A stretch of DNA of 64,000 bases. Origin: JBBRSD01 sp038245725. GTDB taxonomy: Bacteria > Actinomycetota > Coriobacteriia > Anaerosomatales > JAAXUF01. Shown piece by piece: positions 42,900 through 52,209 of the stretch. Under the pieces are notes generated by a model, which saw only the letters and a program-made list of their open reading frames with translations, had not been told where the DNA came from and made no database searches. The stretch covers positions 186,001-250,000 of the forward strand of contig JBBRSD010000001.1 in assembly GCA_038245725.1 (NCBI GenBank), read 5' to 3'. The first letter of the stretch is position 1, and each line of letters opens with the position of its first letter. The translations under genes were made by a program, and so were the position numbers.

Positions 42900-44516
42900 T
42901 TACGTTTGTCGTTTCCCGCCCATGAGCGCGACGCTACTCACAACACCCACAATCAGGAACCCGCCAAGTACCCACCAGAAGTACTTCCTCGGGTTGACGC
43001 CCGGATCGGCGATCGTCGCGCGCTGGACTCCGTTGATTTGCAAGATGTACGCCTCGACGTTCGCGATCTGCGGCTGCGTGAGCGCGTACGTGTTGCCGAA
43101 CGATGGCATCTTCAGCTTGGCGTTCGCGCCGTCAGTTGTCGCTAGCGGCACTGAGCCGTCCTGGAGGAAAGGATCGAGGCCGTCGATGAACTGCTGTACG
43201 TCCGAAACATGGCCGTTCGCATCGGCGCCGCTGAGCTCCGGGTCGAGGGGAGTGACTGCGGGCACCGTGCCGTCGGCGGAGTCGGGGTTGTTGACCCCGC
43301 CCTTGCCGTCCTTTCCATGACACTGGACGCAATATGCGTTGAAGATCAGTTCTCCGTGATCCGCGCTGCCGATCATGTGTGACGCGGCGCTTGGGCCGGG
43401 CACCGGCCGCGTGGACTCGATCGCCGAGTCAGGCGTGGCCGCAGGCGGTCCGGCAGGCGCCGTCACGGGAGGAGGATTCCCGGTCGCACCCAGCCACGTG
43501 AGGGCTCCGATGCCGCCGAGAATGAGCGCGAACGCGATCATCGAGACCGGCCGCTTGAGCGGGCTGCGCTCCGGCTTCCGGTCGAGCCACGGGACGAGGA
43601 CCAACAGCGCGATCCCAATTGCAGGGATTGCCACGAACCCGATCCACTCCAGCGGGCCGTTGAGATATTTGAGCAGCTGGAAGAGCCAGAGGAATGGCCA
43701 GTCCGGTCTCGCCACGTAGGTGGGGTCGATCGGATCGGCGGGACCGGCGACCGGCGTGAACTTCCATGCGCTGAGCCAGACGATGACCGTAAGCAGACCG
43801 CTGTAGACCATGAGGTCCATGATCACCTGTTCTGGGAAGAACCGTCCGACCTTGTTGGAGGGCTTGATGGTGCCGGCCGCGCCGCTCTTGCGGAACGTGA
43901 CCATGTGCAGCCCAAAGACCGCGAGAATGAGAAGCGGCGCGATCGCGATGTGGAGCGGGAACATCCGCGATAGTGTCAGCTGACCGGGGGTCGCTCCGCC
44001 GAAGACCTTGTCGCGCACAAGGCCGCCGATGCCGGGGATGCTTCCGGCCAGGCCAGCGCCGACGCGAGCAGCCCAGTAGCCCTTCTCGTCCCAAACCAAA
44101 GGCCCGCCCGTGAACACGGCGAGTAGCGTGAAGACGAACATCAGAACGCCCAGAATCCACGTGAGTTCGCGGGGCTTCTTAAACGCCCCCCAGATGAAGA
44201 CCTGGGCGAGATGGAGGATGACGAGCACGATCATCGCGTTCGCAGCCCAGAAGTGGATGCCGTGTACGAGCCAGCCGAAGGGAACCTGGAAGCGGATGAA
44301 GTTTACGCTAGCGTACGCAGAGGCCGTGCTTGGGACGTAGTAGAAGAGCTCGAAGATGCCGGTCACAACGAGCGTGAAGAATGTGAGAATCGTAGCGCTA
44401 CCGAGTACGTAGGTGAACTTGGCGCCGCCGGGGATGTCCTCGTCGAGCAACGCGTGCATCGCGCTTCCACCGCCCAGCCGAGACTCCCACCAACCATTCT
44501 GCTTTGTCATCGTCAT
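42900..44516 (-). CDS. Cytochrome b/cytochrome c fusion subunit of the Rieske-type quinol complex
   Basis: The 538-residue protein fuses a full cytochrome b to a cytochrome c domain. The N-terminal part has the heme-binding helices with histidines in WLVHGIHFWAANAMIVLVILHLAQVF and FPLHIAIAPLLILAVFGLHMV. The quinol-site motif reads ARPDWPF, a PDWP variant of PEWY/PDWY, as expected for low-potential menaquinol. After about residue 345 a Pro-rich linker leads to a c-type domain with CVQCH and a distant Met (KLKMPSFG), ending in a C-terminal helix. Such b-c fusions occur in Gram-positives. It lies six bases after the Rieske gene and passes electrons toward an outer cytochrome or reductase not in this window. 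Confidence 0.9.
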   Translation of the reverse strand: MTMTKQNGWWESRLGGGSAMHALLDEDIPGGAKFTYVLGSATILTFFTLVVTGIFELFYYVPSTASAYASVNFIRFQVPFGWLVHGIHFWAANAMIVLVILHLAQVFIWGAFKKPRELTWILGVLMFVFTLLAVFTGGPLVWDEKGYWAARVGAGLAGSIPGIGGLVRDKVFGGATPGQLTLSRMFPLHIAIAPLLILAVFGLHMVTFRKSGAAGTIKPSNKVGRFFPEQVIMDLMVYSGLLTVIVWLSAWKFTPVAGPADPIDPTYVARPDWPFLWLFQLLKYLNGPLEWIGFVAIPAIGIALLVLVPWLDRKPERSPLKRPVSMIAFALILGGIGALTWLGATGNPPPVTAPAGPPAATPDSAIESTRPVPGPSAASHMIGSADHGELIFNAYCVQCHGKDGKGGVNNPDSADGTVPAVTPLDPELSGADANGHVSDVQQFIDGLDPFLQDGSVPLATTDGANAKLKMPSFGNTYALTQPQIANVEAYILQINGVQRATIADPGVNPRKYFWWVLGGFLIVGVVSSVALMGGKRQT

Positions 44517-44522
44517 CGCCCC

Positions 44523-45050
44523 CTATACCGGGGTCTTCTGGGAGACGCCAGGCTGGTATTGAACCCACTGCACGAACAGCGCACCGCTCTCGATCTTGGA
44601 TGGCAGGATATCGAGCCCGCGTGGCGTGGGACCGGTGACGCGAGCACCGTTCAAGGCGAAGATACTTCCGTGGCAGGGGCAGACGTATTCCTTCTTCTCG
44701 CGGTCGAAGAATACCTGGCACCCCAGATGTGGGCAGACAGGCGAGTAGACGACGATGTCGGTGTCCGAGTTCTTCATCGCGTACACGGAGTGTGGAACCT
44801 GCGCGAAGTTATAGGCATCCTGAGCGGTCTCCACGAAGCTGAGGCCGTAAGGCTCTCCGACGGGGATCGTGCTGACATCGGCGACCCTAACGAAGTCGCC
44901 CGGCTTGGCTTGTTCCACCGCCTTTGCTATCGATCCCACAAGTGGGATGCCCACGACCAGAGCAGCGAAAGCCGTCCCCAATCCGACGGCCCACCCGACG
45001 AAGCCACGCCGCGTGACCTCCCCGGTTTCGTTCGGCCCGAACTCAGCCAT
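44523..45050 (-). CDS. qcrA: Rieske [2Fe-2S] protein of the quinol:cytochrome c complex
   Basis: The 175-residue protein has a Tat-like N-terminal anchor (TRRGFVGWAVGLGTAFAALVVGIPLVG) and the two Rieske boxes CPHLGC and CPCHGS, whose Cys and His residues bind the cluster. It oxidises quinol together with the cytochrome b-c fusion. The ATG at 45050 is preceded by AAGGAGGAC. It is the first gene of the two-gene operon. Confidence 0.93.
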   Translation of the reverse strand: MAEFGPNETGEVTRRGFVGWAVGLGTAFAALVVGIPLVGSIAKAVEQAKPGDFVRVADVSTIPVGEPYGLSFVETAQDAYNFAQVPHSVYAMKNSDTDIVVYSPVCPHLGCQVFFDREKKEYVCPCHGSIFALNGARVTGPTPRGLDILPSKIESGALFVQWVQYQPGVSQKTPV

Positions 45051-45143
45051 GCGTCCTCCTCCTTCTTCGCTGACCGCTCGGCAAGACCGCGCGGACCAAA
45101 GCGAGTGGTAGTACTTGGCTGGTGTATACCCGAGTGACGGGAG

Positions 45144-45848
45144 CTAGAGTTCCGCGCGCCAACCTGCGGGAATGTGAGCGCTCGGGCAGATGTCCTCCAG
45201 GAAGCACGCGCCGCATGCCGGCCGTTTCGCGGTGCAGATCTGGCGGCCGTGGGTGATGAGGTCGTAGTTGACCCGGTGCCAATGATCTCGTGGGAAAATC
45301 GTCATGAGGTCGCGTTCGACCTTGTCCTGGTCGTGCTCGGTGGTGAGGCCGAATCGGTGGGCGAGGCGAAAGACATGTGTGTCGACCGCGATTCCCTCGA
45401 CGATGCCGAACGCCTCGCCGAGCACGATGTTCGCTGTCTTGCGAGCTACTCCCGGAAGCGTCGTCAGTTCCTCCATGGTTTGCGGCACCTCGCCGCCGAA
45501 CTCGGCGACGATGGAGCGCGCCGTCGCGATGATGTTCTTCGCCTTCTGGTGGTAGAACCCCAGCGTCCGGACGTACTCCTCGACCTCGAGCTGATCCGCC
45601 GCGGCGAGATCGGCGGGCGCGGGGTAGCGTTCGAAAAGCGCGGGTGTTGCCTTGTTCACGCCGACGTCGGTGGTCTGCGCGCTCAGGATGACGGCGATCA
45701 GGAGCTGGTAGGGATCGACGAAATGCAGCGCGGCGTGCGGATCGCCATAGTGCGCTTCGAGGCGCACGGTGTAGACGGTTGCGAGGCGCGAGCGCTCCTC
45801 GGCTGTTAGCTGAGGGACGGGCTCATCGGAGGCGCGGGCGGCGGTCAT
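45144..45848 (-). CDS. nth: Endonuclease III
   Basis: A DNA glycosylase/AP lyase of base-excision repair acting on oxidised pyrimidines. The 234-residue protein has the helix-hairpin-helix TTLPGVARKTANIVLGEAF with catalytic Lys, the catalytic Asp in GIAVDTHVFRLAHR, and the C-terminal [4Fe-4S] ligands CTAKRPACGACFLEDIC. The ATG at 45848 lies inside the 3' end of the MFS gene (26 bp overlap), so the two are probably co-transcribed. Confidence 0.95.
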   Translation of the reverse strand: MTAARASDEPVPQLTAEERSRLATVYTVRLEAHYGDPHAALHFVDPYQLLIAVILSAQTTDVGVNKATPALFERYPAPADLAAADQLEVEEYVRTLGFYHQKAKNIIATARSIVAEFGGEVPQTMEELTTLPGVARKTANIVLGEAFGIVEGIAVDTHVFRLAHRFGLTTEHDQDKVERDLMTIFPRDHWHRVNYDLITHGRQICTAKRPACGACFLEDICPSAHIPAGWRAEL

Positions 45849-47274
45849 GGGCGGGCTCCTCGGCGGGTGGACGTTGCGAAGAAGATACCCGAGACGGGCC
45901 GGCGGCGGCGCGCGGTGTGAGCCAGTCCGGCCGCGCCAGTAGCAGCGCGCTCCACGCGATGAGGCACACCGATCCCGCGAGCACCGCGTTTGACGGTCCG
46001 ATGAACTGGCCTAGCAATCCGAATGCAAGTCCGGAGATCGGCATGATCCCGATGAACGAGGTTACGAACAAGCCCATCACTCGCCCACGCAGGTGCGGGG
46101 GAGCTGAGGACTGGATCGATGTGTTGGCGAGCGAGTTCGTCGTCATGAGCGCGGCGCCCGCGAACGCCGAGACGACTATCGACAGCCACAGGGTGCGCGA
46201 TAGCGAAAAGACCAGCAGCAGCGCTCCGAAGATGAGCAGCGAGACCGGAATGATGCGGTTGCGGCGCACCGTGCTCGGCAGGCTTGCGACGCTGAGCGCA
46301 CCTATCATCGCCCCGAGGCCGTTTGCGGCCATGATGAACGCGACTGCTTGCTTGTAGGCGCCGGTTCCTTCGGCGAGATGCAGTGTCTTGTCCACGATCG
46401 CCGGCAGCAGCGTCATGTACGGCAAGCCGAAGATCGTCATGATCGCGGTGCTTAGGATCAGCGTCCCCACGGCCCGGTTTTCGCGCGCGTACTGCAGGCC
46501 GCCGAGGAGCGTCTTGATAGCGCCTTCGCGTACGCGCTTCTCGGCGAAGGCGGCGGTTCGCGGCCGGATGACCGAGAGCGCGGCAATCACGAACAGGAAG
46601 CTCGCGGCGTTCACGTAGAAGATCTCGCCCATTCCAGCGCCCGCAATGACGAGTGCGCCTGCGATCAACGGGCCGATCAGCCGGGACGACTGGAACTGCG
46701 CCGAGTTCAGCGCGATGCCGTTGAGCAGCGACTCGCGGGGGACGAGATCGGGAAGCATCGCCTGCCACGCCGGGAACTGCACCGCGGCGAAGACGCCGGC
46801 CACGATGCCGAGCGCCGCGACCCAGATTAGCGCCGCGATCGCGTTGGCACCCCCCGAGAGCGTGCCGTGGTTGTAGAGCCAGCCCAGAGTCGCCGCCTGC
46901 ACGAGCAGCACGACCTGAATCCAGATCAGGAGGCGGCGCCGGTCGACGCGATCGGCGAGCAACCCGCCGGGAATCGCAAGGAACAGCACTGGGATTCCCG
47001 CGATGAAGTTGATGAGGCCGAGGTCGAACACGGAGCGCCGGAACGAGAACACGACGATGCCGAGCGCGTAGTTCTGCATCCACGTGCCTACGTTGCTGAC
47101 CAGTGCTCCAGACCAGAACCACGTGAAGTCGCGGTTGCGAAACGACTGGAACGTCCCGCCGTGACTCGCGATGGACTGAGGTGGCGCCTCCTCGTCGGCT
47201 TCGAGGGTCTCGACGCGATCCTCGGGCGCGGCGCTGCCGTCGGTTTCGGCGTCTCGTCGGGCTTCATCGGCCAC
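45823..47274 (-). CDS. MFS transporter, EntS/MFS_3 type
   Basis: The 483-residue protein has an acidic N-terminus of about 45 residues and twelve helices. The opening FRNRDFTWFWSGALVSNVGTWMQNYALGIVVF and LLADRVDRRRLLIWIQ between helices 2 and 3 are characteristic of the MFS_3/EntS group, which export siderophores, drugs or other small molecules. I chose the GTG at 47274 (AAAGGACC upstream); the open frame extends much further upstream, but that stretch is antisense to wecB and is not conserved-looking. Followed by nth with a 26 bp overlap. Confidence 0.85.
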   Translation of the reverse strand: MADEARRDAETDGSAAPEDRVETLEADEEAPPQSIASHGGTFQSFRNRDFTWFWSGALVSNVGTWMQNYALGIVVFSFRRSVFDLGLINFIAGIPVLFLAIPGGLLADRVDRRRLLIWIQVVLLVQAATLGWLYNHGTLSGGANAIAALIWVAALGIVAGVFAAVQFPAWQAMLPDLVPRESLLNGIALNSAQFQSSRLIGPLIAGALVIAGAGMGEIFYVNAASFLFVIAALSVIRPRTAAFAEKRVREGAIKTLLGGLQYARENRAVGTLILSTAIMTIFGLPYMTLLPAIVDKTLHLAEGTGAYKQAVAFIMAANGLGAMIGALSVASLPSTVRRNRIIPVSLLIFGALLLVFSLSRTLWLSIVVSAFAGAALMTTNSLANTSIQSSAPPHLRGRVMGLFVTSFIGIMPISGLAFGLLGQFIGPSNAVLAGSVCLIAWSALLLARPDWLTPRAAAGPSRVSSSQRPPAEEPAHDRRPRLR

Positions 47275-47463
47275 GAAGTGGGTCCTTTCGGCGGGCGCGG
47301 GGCTAGGCGGTTGCCACGCTCCTATCATAGCCATGCGCCGCGACACCGAAGCGCTGAGCCCGCGTGGCTGTCTATGCCGAGAACCGCCGCCGCGATAGAC
47401 TGACCGACGAGCCGCAGGCGTAAGCGCCGCCGGCCGGAATCTCGAGCGAGGGGCGGGTTGCGC

Positions 47464-48579
47464 ATGGCGCGTCGGGTGCTGGTGGTGTTCGGGACGCGTC
47501 CTGAGGCAATCAAGATGGCGCCCGTCGTAGCCGAACTCGCATCGCGGGACGGCTTCGAGCCGATCGTCGCGGTCACGGCGCAGCACCGCGAGATGCTCGA
47601 CCAGGTGCTCGAACTCTTCGCGATCACGCCCGACCACGACCTCGACATCATGGTGCCGGGCCAGACGCTCACCGACATCACCGTGCGTTCGCTCTCGGGC
47701 CTCACGCCGCTCATCGAGCAGGTCGACCCGCACGCGGTGCTCGTGCAAGGCGACACGACCACGACGTTCGCGGCCGCGCTCGCGGCGTTCTACCACAAGG
47801 TGCCGGTCGGCCACGTCGAGGCGGGACTCCGCACCGGCGACATATACCGGCCGTTTCCCGAGGAGGTCAACCGCCGCCTCACCACACGCCTCGCACGCTG
47901 GCACTTCCCGCCGACGGCGACATCGGCGAGCCATCTGCTCAACGAAGGCGTCGACGCAGCCGCGATCACCATCACCGGCAACACCGTCGTCGACGCGCTG
48001 CTCCACGTGCGCGAGTTGCCGTACGAGTTCCCGCCGGGCGGCGCGGTCAGCGACGCGATCGCGCGCGGCGAGCGCATCGTGCTCGTCACAGCGCACCGCC
48101 GCGAGAGCTGGGGCGAGCCGATGGTGCGGATCTTCTCGGCGGTCAAAGAACTCGCCGAGAAGTATCCCGACATCCACGTGTTCGTCGCCACCCACAAGAA
48201 CCCGGTCGTCGCCGAGATTGCGCACGCGATCCTCGGGCCGGTCGAGCGTGTGGACCTGCTCGAGCCTCTCGGCTACCTGCCGTTCGTGAAGCTCATGGAC
48301 CTCTCGACGCTCATCCTCTCGGACTCAGGCGGCGTGCAAGAGGAGGCGCCCACGCTCGGCAAACCGACGCTCGTGCTGCGCGAAGTTACCGAGCGCCCCG
48401 AGGCGATCGAGGCCGGCGTCGTCGAGCTCGTGGGGACCGACACCGAGTTCATCGTCGAGCGCGCGTCCCGGCTGCTCACGGACGCCGCCGCCTACGCCGA
48501 GATGGCGCAGCCGGCGAATCCGTTCGGCGACGGCACCGCTGCAACTCAGATCGTCGACGTGCTCGAGCGGGAGCTGTAG
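47464..48579 (+). CDS. wecB: UDP-N-acetylglucosamine 2-epimerase (non-hydrolysing)
   Basis: The 371-residue enzyme converts UDP-GlcNAc to UDP-ManNAc for cell wall polymers. Signature parts: VLVVFGTRPEAIKMAPVV, VQGDTTTTFAAALAAFYHKVPVGHVEAGLRTGDIYRPFPEEVNR, LVTAHRRESWGEP and LILSDSGGVQEEAPTLGKPTLVLREVTERPEAI. The catalytic Asp, Glu and His residues of the family are present. ATG 47464 or TTG 47458 are possible starts, both after GAGGGGCGG. The product suggests a teichoic-acid-like or other ManNAc-containing envelope polymer. It is separated from mfd by about 170 bp. Confidence 0.94.
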   Translation: MARRVLVVFGTRPEAIKMAPVVAELASRDGFEPIVAVTAQHREMLDQVLELFAITPDHDLDIMVPGQTLTDITVRSLSGLTPLIEQVDPHAVLVQGDTTTTFAAALAAFYHKVPVGHVEAGLRTGDIYRPFPEEVNRRLTTRLARWHFPPTATSASHLLNEGVDAAAITITGNTVVDALLHVRELPYEFPPGGAVSDAIARGERIVLVTAHRRESWGEPMVRIFSAVKELAEKYPDIHVFVATHKNPVVAEIAHAILGPVERVDLLEPLGYLPFVKLMDLSTLILSDSGGVQEEAPTLGKPTLVLREVTERPEAIEAGVVELVGTDTEFIVERASRLLTDAAAYAEMAQPANPFGDGTAATQIVDVLEREL

Positions 48580-48750
48580 CCGGCTCCGCTCGCGACCGCG
48601 GTGGCGCCCCCGCTGCGGCCGTTCGCATGCGTTGCGAGCCCGCCAGCGGCTTGACCCTCCTCGGCCACGGGACTACCCTGAGTCGCCCCGCCCGGCTTGC
48701 CGGAAGCGGGCTTTCGTGCTGTTCGACCACCGCCGAGGAGTCCTCGCCGC

Positions 48751-51700
48751 ATGCTCATCAACCGCCTCGCAGCTTCCCTGTCCGCCGCCAAGCCGTTCGC
48801 GACTATCGCCGATGCGCTCGCCCGCGGCGACGACGCCACGCTCGCCGCCCCCGGGCTCATCCGGCCGGCGCTCGTTGCGTCGATCTTCGCGCTCGAGCCG
48901 CGACCGGTCCTCGTCGTGCTCGCCGGCGAGGAGTCGGCCGAGCGCTTCTGGCGACAGACCGCCTCGCTGCTCGACCGCTCGCGCGTGCTGCATCTGCCCG
49001 ACCGCGCCGATCTGCCGTGGACCGATGCCGCGCCCAACCTCGCGGCCATCGGCGCGCGCAGCCACGCGCTGTACGCGCTCGACAAGAACCGGCCGCAGGT
49101 CGTCGTCGCCTCGGCACGCGCGCTCATGCGCACGGTGCCGCCGCAGGGCAGCCACGTCTTCGACCCGCTCGTGCTCGCGGCAGGCGCATCGCTTGACCTC
49201 GACACCGCGGTCGCGACGCTCGCGCGCATGGCCTACGAGCGCGTCGAGTCCGCCGAGTCGCCCGGCCAGTTCGCAGTGCGCGGCGGCATTCTCGACGTCT
49301 ATCCGGCCGGCAGTTCTTCGCCGGTCCGCGTCGAGTTGTTCGGCGACGAGATCGAGACGCTTCGCCATTTCGTGCCCTCCACCGGCCAGGCGATCGGCGA
49401 CGCCGAGCCCATCGAGGTCTTCCCCTGCCGAGAACTCGCGATCTCCGCCCGAGGCGCCGAAGTCGCCGAGAAGCTCCTGCGCGACCGCGCGCTCAAGCAG
49501 CCAGCGATCGCCCACGAGCTCGAACTGCTGGGCGAGGGGGTGTACTTCAACGGCATCGAGCGCTACCTGCCGCTGTTCTACAAGCGCGTGGGGATGGCGA
49601 CCGAGTACCTCGGCACCGAGACGCTCGTCGTGGTCGCCGAGCCGCGCTCGCTCTTCGACGACGCCGTCCGCTACCGAGAAGAACTCGAGGCCGCTGCGGC
49701 CTCGATCAGCCACCGGTCGCTCGTGCCGGGCAAGTCCGCGCTCGAGGGGCTCTTCCTCACGCCGGCGCAGCTCGATTTCGGCGAGCGCCAGCGGCTCACG
49801 CTCGTCTCGCTGCACCGCGCGGGTGCTGGCGTCGATGCGCAGCTCGCCGCCCGCCGCCCGGAAGTCTCCGGTGGTGAGGAGCGCTTCATCGGCGGCGTGC
49901 GCTCGCTCTCATCGACCGGTTATTCGGTCGCGCTCACCGTGCCAGACCGCCGCGCGCGCAGGCGCATCGCCGATTCGCTCGCAGTCGCCGGCGTGCCCTT
50001 CGCCGAGGAGCGCGACCACACGGTCCTCGCGACCGCCGACCGCGCGCTCTCGGCCACAGCGCTCACGATCACCGACACCGACGTGCCTGCCGGCTTCGTC
50101 ATCCCCGACGCCAAGATCGCGGTCATCTCGATCGACGACGTCTACCCGCGCTCGCAGGTCCGGCGCGCCCGTCGTCAGATCGACCCGACGCGCGTGACCT
50201 TCGGCTTCGCTCCGGGCGACTTCGTCGTCCACGCGACGCACGGTATCGCGCTGTTCAAGGAGATGGTGCGCCAGGAGGTTCTCGGCTCGGAACGCGACTA
50301 CCTGCTGCTCGAGTACTCGAAGGGCGACAAGCTCTACGTCCCGGTCGAGCAGATCGACCGCGTCACGAAGTATGTCGGCGCCGAAGGCAGCTCGCCGCGC
50401 GTCACCCGCTTGAACACAGCCGACTGGTCCAAGGCGACCGGCAAGGCGCGCAAGGCGGCGCGTCAGCTCGCGTTCGACCTCGTCGACCTCTACGCCCGCC
50501 GCTCGACGGTGACCGGGTTCGCGTACGGTCCCGACACGCCGTGGCAGATGGAGATGGAGGCGTCCTTCCCGTTCGAGGAGACACCCGACCAGCTCGCCGC
50601 AATCGCTGACGTCAAAGCCGACATGGAGTCCGAGAAGCCCATGGACCGCCTGATCTGCGGCGACGTGGGCTACGGCAAGACCGAAGTCGCCATCCGCGCC
50701 GCGTTCAAGGCGACTCAGGACGGCAAGCAGGCCATGGTGCTGTGCCCGACGACGATCCTCGCGCAGCAGCACTTCACGACCTTCTCCGAGAGGTTCGCGC
50801 CGTATCCGGTGAAGGTAGAGGTGCTATCGCGTTTCCGCTCAGACGAGCAGCAGAAGACCGCACTCGCCGGCTTCCTCGCGGGCGAGGTCGATATCCTCAT
50901 CGGTACGCACCGGCTGCTCTCGCGCGACGTCGCGCCGAAGAATCTCGGGCTCGTGATCATCGACGAGGAACAGCGCTTCGGCGTCGAGCACAAGGAGCAC
51001 ATGAAGAATCTGCGCGAGCAGGTCGACGTGCTTACCCTGTCAGCGACGCCGATACCGCGTACCCTCCAGATGTCGCTTTCCGGCGTGCGCGACATGAGCG
51101 TCATCGACACGCCGCCGCCCAACCGTTTCCCGGTGATGGTGCACGTGGGCGAGTGGGACGAGGACGTCGTCAGCGGTGCCGTCCGCCGAGAACTGGAGCG
51201 TGGCGGGCAGGTCTACTACGTCTCCAACCGCGTCAAGACGATCGACGACGCAGTGCGCCGAGTCACCGACGCAGCACCCGAGGCCCGCATCGGCGTGGCG
51301 CACGGGCAGATGAGCGAGCGCGAGCTCGAGCGGGTCATGGAGGCGTTCTCGGCAAACGAGATCGATGTGCTCGTCGCCACCACCATCATCGAGAGCGGCA
51401 TCGACAACCCGCACTCCAACACCCTCATCATCGAGGACTCGCAGCGACTCGGCCTCGCGCAGCTCTACCAGCTCAAGGGCCGCGTCGGGCGCAGCCACAT
51501 CAAGGCGTACGGGTACTTCCTCTTCCCGGCCACAGCGGCGCTCACCGAGCAGGCCCTGGAGCGGCTCACGGCGATCGGCGAGAACACCGAGCTGGGCAGT
51601 GGCATCAAGGTCGCCATGCGCGACCTCGAGATTCGCGGCGCAGGCTCTCTTCTCGGCGCCGAGCAAAGCGGGCAGATGAGTGCGGTCGGCTTCGACCTGT

Positions 51701-52182
51701 TCGCGCAGATGATCAACGAGGCGGTCAGCGAGGCCCGCGGCGAGCCCGTGGCGGCGTTCCCCGACATCCGTGTCGACCTGCCGGTCGCGGCCTTCCTTCC
51801 CGAGACCTACGTCGAGGCCGCCGACGAGCGCGTGCGCTTCTACCGGCGCCTCGCTGGCTCGCCCTCGATCGAGGCGGTCGACAACGTGGTCGCCGAGCTC
51901 GTCGACAAGTACGGCCTGGCGCCCGAGCCGGCCCGCAACCTCGTCGACATCGCCCGCATCCGGGCGATGGCTGCCGAGGCCGGGGCGACCAACGTCGCCA
52001 TCGTTCGGCGCCGTCTCACCGTCTGGCCGCTTTCGCTCTCCGACGAGCGACGCGGCAAGCTTGCGGCTCAAGGCGTCGTCTGGATGGAACGCGAGCGGAA
52101 AGCCGCTCGGGCACTGGACTATGGAGAGTCTGTGACCCATGCAGCTCTAGGCATGCTCGGTGCTATACTGGCGCCTGTCTGA
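48751..52182 (+). CDS. mfd: Transcription-repair coupling factor
   Basis: Mfd removes stalled RNA polymerase from DNA lesions and recruits UvrA. The 1143-residue product has the UvrB-like N-terminal modules (about 1-470), the CarD-like RNA-polymerase interaction domain (FAPGDFVVHATHGIALFKEMVRQEV and following, about 488-560), the translocase with Walker A ICGDVGYGKTEVA, DEEQRFGVEHKE, TLSATPIPRTL and motif VI QLKGRVGRSHIKAY, and the C-terminal TRCF domain. ATG 48751 follows GAGGAG. An upstream in-frame start would overlap an intergenic stretch. Confidence 0.97.
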   Translation: MLINRLAASLSAAKPFATIADALARGDDATLAAPGLIRPALVASIFALEPRPVLVVLAGEESAERFWRQTASLLDRSRVLHLPDRADLPWTDAAPNLAAIGARSHALYALDKNRPQVVVASARALMRTVPPQGSHVFDPLVLAAGASLDLDTAVATLARMAYERVESAESPGQFAVRGGILDVYPAGSSSPVRVELFGDEIETLRHFVPSTGQAIGDAEPIEVFPCRELAISARGAEVAEKLLRDRALKQPAIAHELELLGEGVYFNGIERYLPLFYKRVGMATEYLGTETLVVVAEPRSLFDDAVRYREELEAAAASISHRSLVPGKSALEGLFLTPAQLDFGERQRLTLVSLHRAGAGVDAQLAARRPEVSGGEERFIGGVRSLSSTGYSVALTVPDRRARRRIADSLAVAGVPFAEERDHTVLATADRALSATALTITDTDVPAGFVIPDAKIAVISIDDVYPRSQVRRARRQIDPTRVTFGFAPGDFVVHATHGIALFKEMVRQEVLGSERDYLLLEYSKGDKLYVPVEQIDRVTKYVGAEGSSPRVTRLNTADWSKATGKARKAARQLAFDLVDLYARRSTVTGFAYGPDTPWQMEMEASFPFEETPDQLAAIADVKADMESEKPMDRLICGDVGYGKTEVAIRAAFKATQDGKQAMVLCPTTILAQQHFTTFSERFAPYPVKVEVLSRFRSDEQQKTALAGFLAGEVDILIGTHRLLSRDVAPKNLGLVIIDEEQRFGVEHKEHMKNLREQVDVLTLSATPIPRTLQMSLSGVRDMSVIDTPPPNRFPVMVHVGEWDEDVVSGAVRRELERGGQVYYVSNRVKTIDDAVRRVTDAAPEARIGVAHGQMSERELERVMEAFSANEIDVLVATTIIESGIDNPHSNTLIIEDSQRLGLAQLYQLKGRVGRSHIKAYGYFLFPATAALTEQALERLTAIGENTELGSGIKVAMRDLEIRGAGSLLGAEQSGQMSAVGFDLFAQMINEAVSEARGEPVAAFPDIRVDLPVAAFLPETYVEAADERVRFYRRLAGSPSIEAVDNVVAELVDKYGLAPEPARNLVDIARIRAMAAEAGATNVAIVRRRLTVWPLSLSDERRGKLAAQGVVWMERERKAARALDYGESVTHAALGMLGAILAPV

Positions 52183-52209
52183 CCACGGCTATCAGGAGGA
52201 ATCGGGCCG

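Noticed and set aside
47275..48225. Extended N-terminus of the MFS transporter
   Set aside because: The open frame continues 950 bases upstream but is antisense to wecB; the GTG at 47274 has a good ribosome-binding site.
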